Below are positions 1-13,400 of a DNA stretch of 64,000 nucleotides, one piece after another. Location of the stretch: contig JACSVZ010000007.1 in NCBI GenBank assembly GCA_014706295.1, positions 6,985,199 to 7,049,198 of the forward strand, given 5' to 3'. The stretch comes from Lycocorax pyrrhopterus obiensis (taxonomy: Eukaryota > Chordata > Aves > Passeriformes > Paradisaeidae). A program made the position numbers and the translations under genes. Within the stretch, counting starts at the first letter, position 1. Each line of letters opens with the position of its first letter. The notes beneath the pieces are model-generated. The model did no database searches. It was not told where the DNA came from and saw only the letters and a program-made list of their open reading frames with translations.

Positions 1-435
1 CATATTAATGGCATTTCACACTCCGGGAAAGTCATTAAGGACTCTGTTACTAGGCACGGGCTGCTGCTGGCTTGGTAACTGAGATACAGCTCCTGGAAAC
101 CTCACTGGTTGCCTCCACAAGATGAAATTAAGCTCAGGATGGGACTTTAAAAAAAAAAGGGGAGGGGGTGAGGGGAAAAAAGTAAATTCCGGTTCAATAG
201 CATTGTAAGTTATTCCAGATCTGTGACAACCAACTGAAAATTTAAAGCCTTCAAGTAAAGGTACTTGAGCTAACAGAGAGTTTGAGAAAAAGGTTAAAGA
301 ATTATTTTTGTCCTGCCAGTTGTTGTTCCTTTTCAGATTTTGTACCAAACTATTTCCATGACAACCACTAAAACCCTCTGCTTTGAAACAGGTTAAAAAA
401 CCCACCACCAAACAAGCGAACACTGCTTTGTGTAC
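1..435 (-). other. start of the intron after exon X
   Basis: Intron sequence following the GTACAC donor. A purine-rich tract lies at about 149-180. No further bMERB exon is seen before the window edge. Confidence 0.6.
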
Positions 436-3400
436 CTGCTTCTCCTCTTAGTTCTCTCTCCAGTTCAACACCAAAAATCTCCAGAGCTCTTTGTCTTTCC
501 TCCAGTTCTTCTAGTTGGCGCTGGACTGCCTGCAAAAATGTAATGATATAAAAGCTACAGACAGAGCTTCAGAATTCAGAGACAAAAGATGGTCTCAGTG
601 GTTAGAGAAACAGCTTGGAAAGGTCTTGGAGGAGTCGTGGCTCTTGCCAACCCATTGAGTGTTCCAGGCACTAAGCAATTTAAATGTGCCACTAGGTGTC
701 TATCACAATTTTATGGGGGTATCACAGGTACCAAAAGAACCTCAGTTTTTTCTGAGTTTCAGCTCTCCCATTGCAAAAAAGAGATCGTAACGTTTCTGTG
801 TCTCACAAGGCGTAAAAAGTCAATACTTCCATATTCAGAGACATATATTCTGAGATATTACCTTAGTAAAGCTCATATGGATAGGGAAGGTTTACAGCTA
901 GAAAGCTCTGCTAGCTATTTTATTGTCCATGGGATTTTGTTTGGTTTGCTTTCATACTTCACAAGCTTTTGACCCAGAAAGAAAAGGGTCTAATAGCTAA
1001 GATGATACCATTCAGTGGCACTTCAGGAAGGATTTCTACATCCGTTGTCCATTCCTTTTTAAATAAGATTTTTGAAAGTGTGGTGGGGATAAAAGTCATG
1101 AAACACCTTAAAAGGTTGAAATGTCAAAGACAGATGCTCAGCAGCTCCCATTTCAGGCTGTGTTAGGGCATTCCAAGCCAAGCCCTCAGCAACAGCCTAA
1201 CAAATACAAAAGATCATTCAAAAAGTTTGGACTTGATTGTCTCCACAAAGCAGTAAAATAAGAGTAGTCACATATGCATCTAATTTTACCTTGAGATAAT
1301 TTACAATTCTCAGATAAAAACGAAAACATAGTTGCTCTTCCTTTGTATTAAATAGGATACATCTGCGATCAAATTGTGCAGAAGTGCATTTACAAATCTT
1401 AAACTGTAATTGGAAATAATAACACATCAGTAGAGTCCAGAGCTTTCCCAGCATTTTCTGAAGAGCAGGGCCTGTATTAAATGAAGTGACTTTCCATCAT
1501 TAAGGAAAATAATGATTCACTTTCATTGTTATGGCAGGGAGAGAACAAAAGCCATCACTGTATTTTTGTATCCTCCTGTAATATACAGAGGTAATAGCCG
1601 AGTTTCTTACATTCTATGGGGTTGGTGTTATTTCCCTTTTCTATCTCTTTCCCTCTTCAGTGTATTCTTACTGCCAGTCACTATTCCCTCTTGTTCTTCA
1701 TCCACAATTACAAAATTGTGATGGTAATTATGATGATCTCCGGGGACTGACATGGATTTGTCACTCAGAGAGATGCAGGGCCCTGCCACATGCACCTTCC
1801 TGCTCCTGGTGGCTGGGGGGATTTCAGCACAGAAGGCAGTGAGCCCCAGTGAGGAGTGAGGGGAGATGCAGAGCCCATTTTGGGTACCCCCATCCTCACG
1901 AGTCACTCTTGGGAGACAAAGGGGACATCTGCGAGCTACATTTTCACCTGTGCTTTGTGAAGCCTCTTCAGCTCCTCTTGTTTAATCAACTGCTTTGTCT
2001 CCTTCTCCAGCTTCCTTCTCTTTCTGAGAGCCCTTTTTGCCTACAAAAGACACAGAGAAAGAAAAAGGCAATCAAAGCACAAGTATGCTATTGCAGCTTT
2101 CCTCCAGCCTCCCCCAGAATCACGGAGCCGCTGAGGTTGGGACTGGCCTCCGGAGACGGGTCTGACCCAATCCCCCTGCCCAAAGCAGGGTGAGCTACTG
2201 CTCGGGGCAGAAGGGAAACATTCCTGCAGGGACATTTACATGCATTTGCTATGCTGGCTTTAATCATTACAAGCTCTTAATGCAACCCTAAGTGAGTGGG
2301 AACTGTGTCAATAAAAAGTGTCCAAATCACAAAGCTGACTGTATAAACATCTCGCTACACATGGCCATGCACAGGCTGGGGGAAGCACCAGTTTAAGGAA
2401 ACTCAACCCATTTCCATTGCTATAGCTATGAAGTAGTAACATTTACATCATTTACATTTACATCAACATTTACAGTACCTGAAGCCCTGTGAAACCTTCC
2501 CCAATGCCATTTCTGTGCTGCATTACAGAGAGTTTTCCTTTTCCCCAGGGCACTTGTTGCTGCTGCCAGGAGATCAGGACAGCACATGCTGCAGGGTTGG
2601 TCAGGGAATCACCTGCCATTGCTCCATCTTGCCTTTGACCCAGGCTATCCTGATGTGCTTCAAGGCTATGGTGTTCCCATTTTTGAGGAGACAGCATACA
2701 TGAGTACCATAGGCCAGACAATTAAAAAATTAACCAGCCAGGAAGTCACTAAAATTTTTCCCACTGAGTTTTGCCAGATACCAATGGTGGTACTGACAAA
2801 ATAGCAGCCAGAACTGGCATGAAAAGGGATGAGTAGGAGGCAGCTGAAAGAAACACACTGAGTGGGGAATGTGCATCAAAACTGAATCACTGCTAATGCC
2901 CGTGTGCAACAGCTGATCCTTCTTCCCATTTCTGGCAGCTCCCCTGGAGCTCTGCCTTCTCCCTGCCTGGTCCTGCCCTCCCCGTGACTGCCTGAACTGC
3001 TGGGGGGTGCTTTTATCCAGTTTGCTCCCATGTCTCCCTTCTTTTCTCTATTCTATTTAAACCTTATTTAATTCACCACAACATTATCATACTATAGACT
3101 ATCTTTCCTGTAACAGGAAAGATGAACGAAGAATCCTGACATCTCAGTGCATCCTGACACAGGGCCACTGGTGACAAGTGCTGCCACACATTGCTGTGCT
3201 TTGGTTCCTCTGTTTCCATTCAAAGTCCCACTTAGCTTTCATATTTTTCAGTGTTTTTCAGTACTTTGCTTTCCTTCCTCTTCCTCCCGCCCCCAAAGGC
3301 AACAAATCAAAAGGCCACCTCATACTCTTAACTCTACTTACTGACATTCTCCACAGGAAAGAGATAAATACATTTCTGATGAGCTATTCAGACGATAAAA

Positions 3401-6400
3401 GCTGCGTTTCCTCATGTCAGAGCTGGGTATGGAGGGTTCAGGGTGCTGTAGCCCCGGCTCCCACCCCCGCAGTCAGCTCTTTCAGGGTACAGGGCTTGAG
3501 TGTGACTTTGTGGCTCACACACTTGTGCTGATTAGGATAAACAGAGTGTTTTCCAGGCAACCTGCCTGCAGCACTTCTCAAATGAATCTGTATTCCCCCA
3601 AAGGAAATCTGCATCTGTTTGGTTTAATTTTTTCAATAGTTTGCTTGTTGGGCTACATATTAAGGCCACTTAAGAATGCAGCTTCAAAGTGGTTTCAGTG
3701 AAACATGTCTGTTTGTCAAATTAAGACCTCCTCTGTCAGTGCTGCTGTAACCTGGGGGAATTACAGATCCAAAGAGGTAAAAGAAATGTTGATGTTCATC
3801 TGTCTTAAAGATGTTTAACGTATTTTCTCTCCGTGACACGTAACCTCCAGCGTTCCAATCCCCACTTTGAGGAATCGCTGCGTGTTTTAGATCAAAATCA
3901 TATGATGAATTTTAAATACAGCCCAGCTAAGGAAATACATTTCTGTTTCCAAGTCAAGATTACCTTGTGTGTTAATGAAGGCTTGGATTCAAATTCCTCA
4001 TCGGAGGATGAAGTAGAATACTCAGTGGCTTGTTTTCTGACAGGTAGGTGTTCATATCCTAAAATGCAAGAACAAAATGGTCAGTGAAGCAAAAAATACT
4101 GGTCTTTAACTTAAACAGACACTTTGCACCTGCCCTGAGTTCTAATCAGCAGCACCTAGAGCAATTTGGAAATTCAGCTGACAGCACTAATTAAATTTTT
4201 GATCCCTGTCAAAAAACGTCTGGCTATATATTTTATTTTTCTTCTAGGTACTACAAACAAACAAATTAATTCCTTGAGCACCCTGCATGTAGCACGCTGT
4301 TCTGAATGCACTCAGCATTCATTAAAATGTATATCTGAAGTTAGCCATATTACCCAAATGATTGTATAAGGCTCACCATACAGTGTAATTGAATGCACAA
4401 AGTCTGAGCCAGCTCTTAAACAAATTACCCTTATGTGGCTTGTAGCATCTGGCACCCATTTTTACTACATGACATCTGCTCAGTGTAAAATAGTTGGCGT
4501 CAGAATGTCTGGTCATATAAAAAAATCACAAATGTAATCAGAAGCAAATGGACTAAGAGAACAGGGCTTTATCACACAGCCTCATGCAACATAAATATTT
4601 CATTAATTATGTCTAAACAAACGTCACTTATTTTTCTGCTTTAGGAATATTATCACATCACTGGGCTGTTGATTAAAATGCCATAAGAAGTCAGGAAAAT
4701 CCATACATCACAACAATACACTCCATAAGGAAAACTCGAAGGCTGCCTTTGGAAGAAGCGTGCTTTCAGAATTATAAATTAAATTACATTTAATTGCAGC
4801 AATTTTATCACGCCTGCTTTTCCAGCATCTTGTTTCAACTGGGTGTAAATATTTGCATTTCTTCTTAATTTGTCTAATGCATAGCTTCATTCTCTTTGTT
4901 TCAGAAAATAAAACCGCTTTTGGAACATCTGTCTCCATGCTTCAACCTGCTACAGGGTTAATGGTTAACAGCTGGGCATCCTGGAAATGTACATTATTTA
5001 AAGCTAACAGTGTTAGTTTTTCTTTGTATCTACAAGGTAACAGTTGGCTTTCTAGGTGCAAGCCGTATTCAGATTAAAATCACCTCCCCTTCTCCCAGTG
5101 TAAACGTTTCTTCTTTGCCTTGTTCTGAGTCCCAGGGCTGAAGCAGGACTTTTGCTTCCAGCCCTAATTTAAACTCAGGATCCACAAAACGTGTTCATCC
5201 CAGACAGTAAAGCAATAAAAGCAAATCCAAGTAATTTGAGGGAGAAATCCTGAATTTTTTTTTATTTTTTTTCAGTCCTTGTGCTCAGGGAAGCTGCTAG
5301 CTCCGAGAGCTCAGTGGAGCAGACCTGGGTGCTGCCATCCTTTCTGGGATGCAGGTCCTTGAGCACGGGTCCTGCAGGTCCTGCAGCAGCACTCCAGGTG
5401 GGTCTCCAGCCTCACAGGGGCCTCTGCTCCAGACCTGCCCAAGCTGCCAGCCCACACCTCCCCACCTTGCAGTGCTTGGAGAAGGGACACAGCTCCTGCT
5501 TGGACCTGCCAGGGGCTGGTGGCTCGTGGGTGCTGCGGCCACACCACTGCCACACGCTGCCCACGCTCTGCACAGGGCTGCTGCCCTCCACCTCTGTGCC
5601 CAGCAGGGACAGTCAGACACAGCCCTCCCCAGATGTGGGGGGCATCAGCCACTGCTTTTCTTAATGAGGAAACTCACCCACCTTGCTTCTCCCTGTGCAA
5701 CCAAAGGTTTGCAGTAACCACCCCACTGTCTTGCCACTGGAGAAATCAAATTCCACAGTATGCGAAGGGCAAGCCTTGCAGCCCAGCAGGGCTGGAAACA
5801 CGAGCAATTACACGCTCCCTTTCTTCTCTCAGCTGTGCTGGGAATAAGCAACCACTTCCCCTGTCCTCCCCTTTGAGGGATATCAATAATTTAGGAGGCG
5901 TTACAAGGTCTGGAGGAGAAGCAGTCTGCTCCAACACAAGGGCACCTGCTTCCTCCCTTGGGCGTGTGCCTCAGGAACTCTCTGCCTTTCTGGGACAGAG
6001 AGGGGGTCAGTGACCTCCCCAGAGGCTTCCAAGGGCCTTCTCATGAGCACAAGGAATCTGATGCCTGTGTACAGAATAGATTCACAGCATTCCCAGTCCT
6101 CCCAATGCCTCGCTGCTGGGGAGAGCCAGGTATTTGCACCTTGCTCTGCAGAGAAAAGCCATTCAGATTGCTCCAAAACACCTTGTCCTTTCAAGGGACC
6201 CCAATACCCAAATCCTGTTTTCTTTGGCTGTTTCTTTGTGAGAGAGACCAGAAATATACTCTAAAGTGTACCCCAGATGCAAATTTCAACTTCAAGACAA
6301 CAAAACCAAGGCAAACAAACAACAAAAAACCCCAAACAAAAACCCAAAAAACCCCTCAAACCAAACAGGGTGGGATAGGCAGAACTTAGCCAACAGCTGT

Positions 6401-9400
6401 GAGAATTTGGACAAAACAAACATAAAAACGTTCAAACTTAGGGACTTTTACTGAGTCATTAAAATCTGAAACTTAGAACTGCAATACTAAAGTTAGATGA
6501 TAATAATTTGCCTCCAAATATGCCAAGCCTTAAAGCTCGATCTGCTACAGAACCGATCTCCAAAAAGCTGGTTCTTTTCCAAATATTAAGTCAAGTCTTC
6601 TAACCTTGGACTTTCACTTTCCAGGCATCTCATTCCTTCAGATTGGGAGTTATTTATTACGTATTTCCAATTTCCTAAGTACTCTAGCGTCTCCTAATTT
6701 CCCAATTAGCATATGCTGCACTAGAGCTTTCCCTCCCCACGTAACAAGGCCTCAGAGGAAAGTGCAATGCTTTTGAGAGCCTCTCCCTTAACATGAACAT
6801 CCAAGGTACTCATTTCCCCAGGAAACTTGAGGTCCTCTGAAAAATGAAGGAAGTGTCACCTGAAGAGGCTAATAAGTGTTAGGTGTGAGAGCACTACTGA
6901 TTGTCCTGGAGGTTTATAGGGAAAACCACCACTGGTGTCAATCTGCCTGTCACAGCTCACTTCCCTTTCTTTCCTGGGGTGTTTTTGTGCCATGGTAGTG
7001 ACTGCAGCCTAAATACACACGATGTCTTGGAGCAGAAACTGTTTTGATAACATAATGCTATACTAATCTGTTGGCTTCCTCTGTAACTGTCCAAGACTGC
7101 ATATTTTTATAAAGTCATGGGAGTTAATCATGACCACTGTAAGAACTTCAGGGTTTTACAAAGGAGAGAGATAAAGTTACATTTATCTCCTGGGGGACTG
7201 GTGTCCAAAACCAGATGGAAGCTGGCATGAGGTAGGAAATGAAAAGCATGTCCAGTAGAAATCCAGTAGAATGACCACTAGAAAGAGAGGACTTGGCTAT
7301 TTGGTTTCACATCTCTGCTTCTCCACAGATTTCTCCTGTGGTCTTATGCATGTAATTAATCTTCTAGTGCCTCAGCTCCACTTCTAAAATACAAAATCAG
7401 TGCAAGAGCAGTGTCCTCACTGAGCAGAACACTGCAAACACACAGACTTTCTGTGGCACAACGATGCAGTAATGGGAACCTGAAACATTTGCAAGCAATC
7501 CTTTCTCAGTGTAAGGGTGCACAAAATCAGCAAAGTGAGTTCATAGCACATTAAATTTTCTCATCAGCTGAATTTGTTATCATGCTTAAAGTACCAGTAA
7601 TTAACATGGCACTTTGGCATTTTTTTGAATTTCAAAAGGGCAAGTAGGCTTAGGAGAGAACAGTTAGCCATCTGATTGAACAATTTTATTGATCAATTTT
7701 TTTTTAGTGAGGGGGTTTGCTGCAGGTTGGAACACAAAGGAAGCATCAAAGGACAAAAGCCTTAAAGATATTTGTGCAGTAAATCAAAAATCTGGAACAG
7801 CACTTAGGAACTCCAGTGTGGTTATTTGTGGACAGTTGTATATTCTACAGGCAAATTTTTGATTTATTTTTTTTAAAACCAGTCTCTCCCTGAAAAGTGT
7901 GCATGAGCCCCCATTAACTCAGTAAGCTTTGTCTACGTCCCACACAAGTTTTCTGTGCAGCTGGATCTCTGCACGGCCCCAAATTTCCAAGTGGCTCTGA
8001 GGACGAGCTCTTACGAAACAGAGGGAAAGTGTTAGGCAGAAACCCTAAAGTTAGGTCTGGGTATCAGAAACTGGAATGACCCATATGGGAGGTGCAACTG
8101 CAGGTGTGAGTTTGAACAATGGGCAATCTGCTGCTAAGATGCTTCATTTTTCTGAAGATTGCTTCTTCCTGCTGAGCTTCAGCTGGTGGCTGAGCACGTG
8201 GCAGGAAAGGACAGGAGGACAGAAGATACTAAATATCAGAAGTGGTTTCCAAGTATTTGGTTACTCCCCAGGGGATTTCTCTGCCATGAGCTGGCCCAGG
8301 CTCATCTCAAGCCCATGGACTTTTATCGCCCAGCTCATTCTCTGGATCCACAAGGCACTGAGGGAGAAAACAGCAGTGTGAGGTAATACCAACCATATCT
8401 GCACAGAACAAGTTTGGCCCCAAACAGGATAGGAAAGCCCTCCTGGAAGGAGCCAAGAGGAGTATTAGAAGGAGTCTCATTAAATTGGCTCCTGCAAGGT
8501 GCTGGGAGTAATTTTTTTTTTCATTAAAGAAATTTTCTGAAAGTTGTAAATTTCAAGAGAGGAAAATAATAAGAAATGTGGGCTAAAGCTTGTCATCACT
8601 TCATGACTAAAGTTTGCCAAGCCTGGGTCTCTGACAAGGGCCTGTATGAGACAGAAATGCCATTTTTGAGAGCCAAGCAGGACTCAGCTCCATACCAGTT
8701 TGATTTACTCAAATATGAATGTTTTAAAAACTTCAGAGAGCTACAATGTTGAAACACTGAAGATAACAGATTACTGGGCAAATAGCTAGATTAGAGCTTC
8801 ATTTTCTTTTTTTTTTGTCTAAACAGACTTTGCATTGCCTATATTTAATAAGTGTAATAATTTAATAATTACTCTTTTGGCTTGCACAGCAGAGGAATGC
8901 AACATGTTACACCAGCAAGTTTTTCCAAAATATTTTCAACATCAATAAGTTATAGCGTTATTCAAACCTTACAAGAACTTTTCCCATTGTAGTAGGAGCA
9001 CAACATACCAATTATTGTAATGCATTCAGTTAAGAGCAAGTCAGGTTGGCTCAGCTGATGGGCAGTGATGAGGTACAGACTCTGAAAAGGCTTCCCATTT
9101 AAGACCACAGGGAGAAGTGTGAACTAGCAACTCTCTGTGGCTTCAGTGCAGTCCTTAGCATCTTCTGGCTCAATGGGAATGCCTGGTTTTGTGAGTTGTT
9201 AGATAAAGGATGCTCCAAGAATCCAATCCAAAAATTCAGGAGCAAGAGCAGGGGTTATTCTATCAGTTTTAATGAGCTCCAGATCAAGTGGCTTACACTT
9301 GTATCTTCCTCACAGTGTGTGGCACTTCTGAAGCAGAAGGGATGCAAAAGGATCTGGCAGCTCACTGGGAGCATTTCAGTGACTTTGCATTCTACATACA

Positions 9401-10374
9401 GATTTTATTGCTGCTGCACGGCAGCGATTTTGGGGTGCAGTTTGGGCTGCAATTTAATAAAGTAAGAAACAAACAGGTATGTTGACAAAACTCAATAGGT
9501 TATTTAGTTAAATAACTGAGACTTTCTGCAGTGGAAAGATGGATCACAGAGAAAGACAGGTGGGTGCAGCCCTCATGCCTCATATTTCATACCTGAATCT
9601 GTGCTGCACTTAATTCTTTCTGAGCCTATGCTCAGATTACTCAGATTGCTCTTGCTCTGACATCAATATTTCTTGGACTCGCCTGCAATTTTAATACTAA
9701 CCTTGCTCTTGCAAGCAAACATGAAAATTGATGCCTTTTAATCACTGCCCAGATAGACTCACAAATAGGTCAGAGGAGGTCAATAAGGTGCTCTCTCCTC
9801 TCAATTTAAAGGGGATATTAATGACACTGCAAAGCTCCCAAAAGTATGTCCACAGCTCGGTCACTCTGACAGCAGAGCTGAGGAGACACCTGCTGAGAAA
9901 GCACAAACAGAGCAAAGCTTCTTGCTGTTGCAACCACAGTGCTTCAGTCTCTGGTTCCTTGTGGGAAGAAAAACAAATGTACTCTGCACTGCAAAACCGG
10001 AGTTTTTGGTGCTCATCCTTCTGCTTGCCTGCTGTAGTCCTCCTTCCAGCACTCAGTGTCACCACAGAAGCTGCTCTGCCCAGCATCCCACCCTGCCTTG
10101 CTACACTTTCCACCTCTTGAATAGAATTCCCTGATCCAAATGTGTCCGAACAGCAGTGAGCTGCAAACCAAACTTGGGTCCAGTTCGCTGCATTCTGCTT
10201 GCAAATCCCCTCTGCTTCTTTAAATCTGTAGCAACTCCTAAACTCTAGCCAAAAAATGTATTTATTAAGTCTCCTTAAGTAGAAAGTAACTAGAAGTCAA
10301 ATATAATGCACAATAGATATGTGCTTGCATGATCACGCACAGGTCTTCTGAAGGTTAAGTGCTATTACACAGTA

Positions 10375-10408
<34 letters not shown>

Positions 10409-13400
10409 CAGCAATAATAACAAAGTAATTCCACTCAGGTCCTCACCTGTGAAAGGATAACACAACCTTTCTGGAGAATGGTCCTTCATGACAGGCAGAG
10501 ATGACACCAAGGAATTCCATTCCCTTTCACGAGCTTTACTTCTCACTCTGTTGAAGAGTGACCCTTTTTGTGCAGAGTCATCCAGACTGTGCTTGAAGGA
10601 GTTCTTGGGCTCTGGAGATGAAAGAAGCATGGACTTTCCCTTACAGATACACATCTCATCCAGGGGAGCCCCTAGAGGACTGTCTTCAAAGGTAAACCTT
10701 TCTAGGAGTCCTGGGACTTCCTCCATCCGAGTGCAAACTGATTTCTGAGGTATATGGGTTGTCTTGGAAGGCCTGTAGGGTGTGAAGGATACCTCTTCCC
10801 TGTAATCCCTTAGAGATATCTCTTCAGAGCCGACAGAAGAATGAGATGGATTTGAGAAAGGGCTCCCATCTCCTAAATATTTTCCTGCCCACTCCCTTAC
10901 TTTAGGATCCTGTGACTGAGTGTTGTTGTTGTTCCTGTTCCTTTGGCTTAGGGAATACCCAGGAGTGCTGGGGAAGCTGAAGAAAACTTGTTCTGAAGAG
11001 GCTTTGACTTTGCTCTCTGAGTCCTGCTTTAGTCCTTCTGGAGTCGAGGTTAGAGGCTCCCAAATGGACCTTTTGATAGCATTGGCTATGAGCCTCAGCG
11101 GGGATTTTGGCTGGCCAGCTGCATGCTCTCTGGAAACCACATCTGGAATCCTCAGAGCACCCTTTGTGTCGGCTGACAAAGTTGGTGGAGCACCATCTGC
11201 AGATAAGAGAGGCCCAGGACAACCAGATTGTTTGAACACTTCTTTTCTCCAGCCAGCATCCTTCTTCTCCAGGGCCCACGGGGCTCCGTTGTTTCCATAC
11301 CCTGGGCTGGTCCCACCCAAGTCTGTCCTGTCTGAGCCATGCAAGGGTTGCTGTTGAGTACGAAGCCCCAGCCTCTTTTTTGCCTCCTTTAACTCTTGGT
11401 CAAGCTTTCCTTCTGGGTGCCTGGTACTTTTGCCATTTTTCTCTTTCAAATCCAGAGATGACAGCACTTTCGTCTTCCTGTTAAAATCCTCTGGTTCAGA
11501 GGTAAACTTCTGTGTTTTTTCCGTCCAGTCCCAGGCTGAGTGTGTCCCAATGTCACTATCTGTGTCTTCAGGCTCATAATAATCAGCAGCCAGTGTCCCA
11601 TTCCCAAGAGGGGTCCATGGAGAACCTGTGGTGCTGCCCTGGAAAGGACAGTGGGGAACAGAGCGATGTGTGCCTTCAGGCATCTCCCTGGCTTCTTCTT
11701 TTCTTTGAAGTACTGGGCTGCAGGATTTGGAATGTCCTCTTGTAATTTCTGGTGGCTTCTTGCAAGAAGTGCATGAAAAAAAAGTATTATTTTAGGGATG
11801 TAAAAATACTGCTTTGTGTAGCTTCTATTTCATAAAATATTTTAATCCATTTTAATCTTAACATAATAGTAATGAACATAATATTTAATTTGTACACAAA
11901 TACATATGTAAATGATAATGTAAGAGAAGCTTTTCCCCCTAAAGGGCTAATATTTCTCTAGGAGTGGAGATCTAATACTACTGGAAATTTTAATAGTCTA
12001 AAAATAATGTTATTCGTGCAAAGAACCTGTCGTATCTTTGTGAATTACCTTTAATATTTTCCTTAGAAAGAAACAGTCCTATCTCCAGGAAAACAGACAA
12101 GAGCAGATCTGCTCTATTCTCCTGTGTGTGTTCCAGTTGCACCACCTTAGAGTTTTGAGCAAGCACAAGAGACCATTATCCATCCTCTCCAAATGTTTTT
12201 ATAATATTGCCTGTTTATGTAGCGCAGGTAGGAATGAAAGAAGTGACCCAGAAAAGATTATAAAATGCAAGATGGTAGTTTTAAACAATTCAATTAATTC
12301 CCTCTCAGGATTATTTTTCCTTTGGTAAAGGTTTAAATTCATTACTCCAGCCACCAAAATCTTCTGCTGAAGACAGTAACAGGGATAAATGCCCACTTTA
12401 TGTAGCCAGCAGAACAAAACTAGAGTTCTTCGTTCTGTCTTAAAAAGGAGGCATTTTATCATCAGTGCTGTGTGATAATGGATGGTGTGGAGATTGAATT
12501 CCTGCTTCCATTTATGTGCCAGATACCCAAATTCACATGGGTGAAGCCATTAATCTGTCTGACTTTTCATTTCCCAGAAGCATCAGAAGTAAGGCGATAA
12601 TGATTCCACTCCGTTTCACACTTCTGTTTGATGACTAAAATTATTATTGGCCAGGATCTCAGATAGCAAAATGTAAGAAACACAATAAACAAATAAACAC
12701 CCTCTTAATCCTCGCTTTTCAGAGTAAGAAAAAGGCCACTAAGCAGTGCTTGTAGGGCAGGAGCTGATGGAGTCCCCTCTCCTCACGCACAGCGTGGCCA
12801 GGCAGCATTGTGCAGCTCTGCTCCCCTGGGACCTTCCCTTCCTGGCCCCATTGTCCTGCGCCGGATTTCAGCTACCACCGTGGATGTGGGAAGAGCTGAT
12901 TTTTTTCCTAGCACAGCCCCTGAGGTCAAGCAATTCTAGTTATGTTTAGCCCAAGGGTGAGAACAACTGTCCACGGCATGGAGGATGTGGGCTGGTCCCT
13001 GCTCCACCTGGCTCCGGGAGTCTGGGGACGTGCTGCCCTTTGCTCACGATGGTCGGTCATGACTCCTCCTGCTGCAGTGCTGCGCTCATGGCAGGTCCAC
13101 CCTTCCTCATCCTTAAAAAACCCCCAGAACTTAAAAAATCCAGAAAATACCATGGAAATCCTAGGACCTGAAGGACACGGAAGATGCTCCTGAGCAGTAT
13201 GAGATGTGAAGCCCTTTTCCAGCCTAAACTATTCTGTGATTCTATGACTAGTGCAACAGATTAGTGGCTAACTCCTGTGTGATCGAGGCCTGAGTCTCAC
13301 AGCCGCCTGATTTGGGAATGATTGCATCAAATCCAAGTCTCTTCCCTCCTTGCAGCACAAGTATAATGCCAGCCTCAGTGGTCACTGTGAGGACCAGAAC

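Larger units (their letters stand above)
4059..10446 (-). other. intron U/V, about 6.4 kb
   Basis: Mostly unique sequence. It has a GC-rich segment at about 5280-6050 with overlapping long open frames in several frames and both strands, which is a sign of composition and not coding, and an A/C-rich low-complexity stretch at 6298-6366. No exon with family similarity was found. Confidence 0.55.

Noticed and set aside
16..423. 135-codon minus-strand open frame at the window start as a possible final exon
   Set aside because: It does not continue the bMERB sequence and lies directly past the donor of exon X; no acceptor in the needed phase was seen.
5281..6389. Several overlapping open frames of 100-165 codons on both strands
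   Set aside because: Overlap in many frames on both strands is typical of GC-rich, stop-poor sequence. None has a domain or splice context that fits.
10355..10446. Continuation of the exon U reading frame into a poly-Leu tail and stop
   Set aside because: It starts past a strong ACAG/GTGAGG donor, and the Leu run is only the (TTA)n microsatellite. The phase after the donor fits the next exon.
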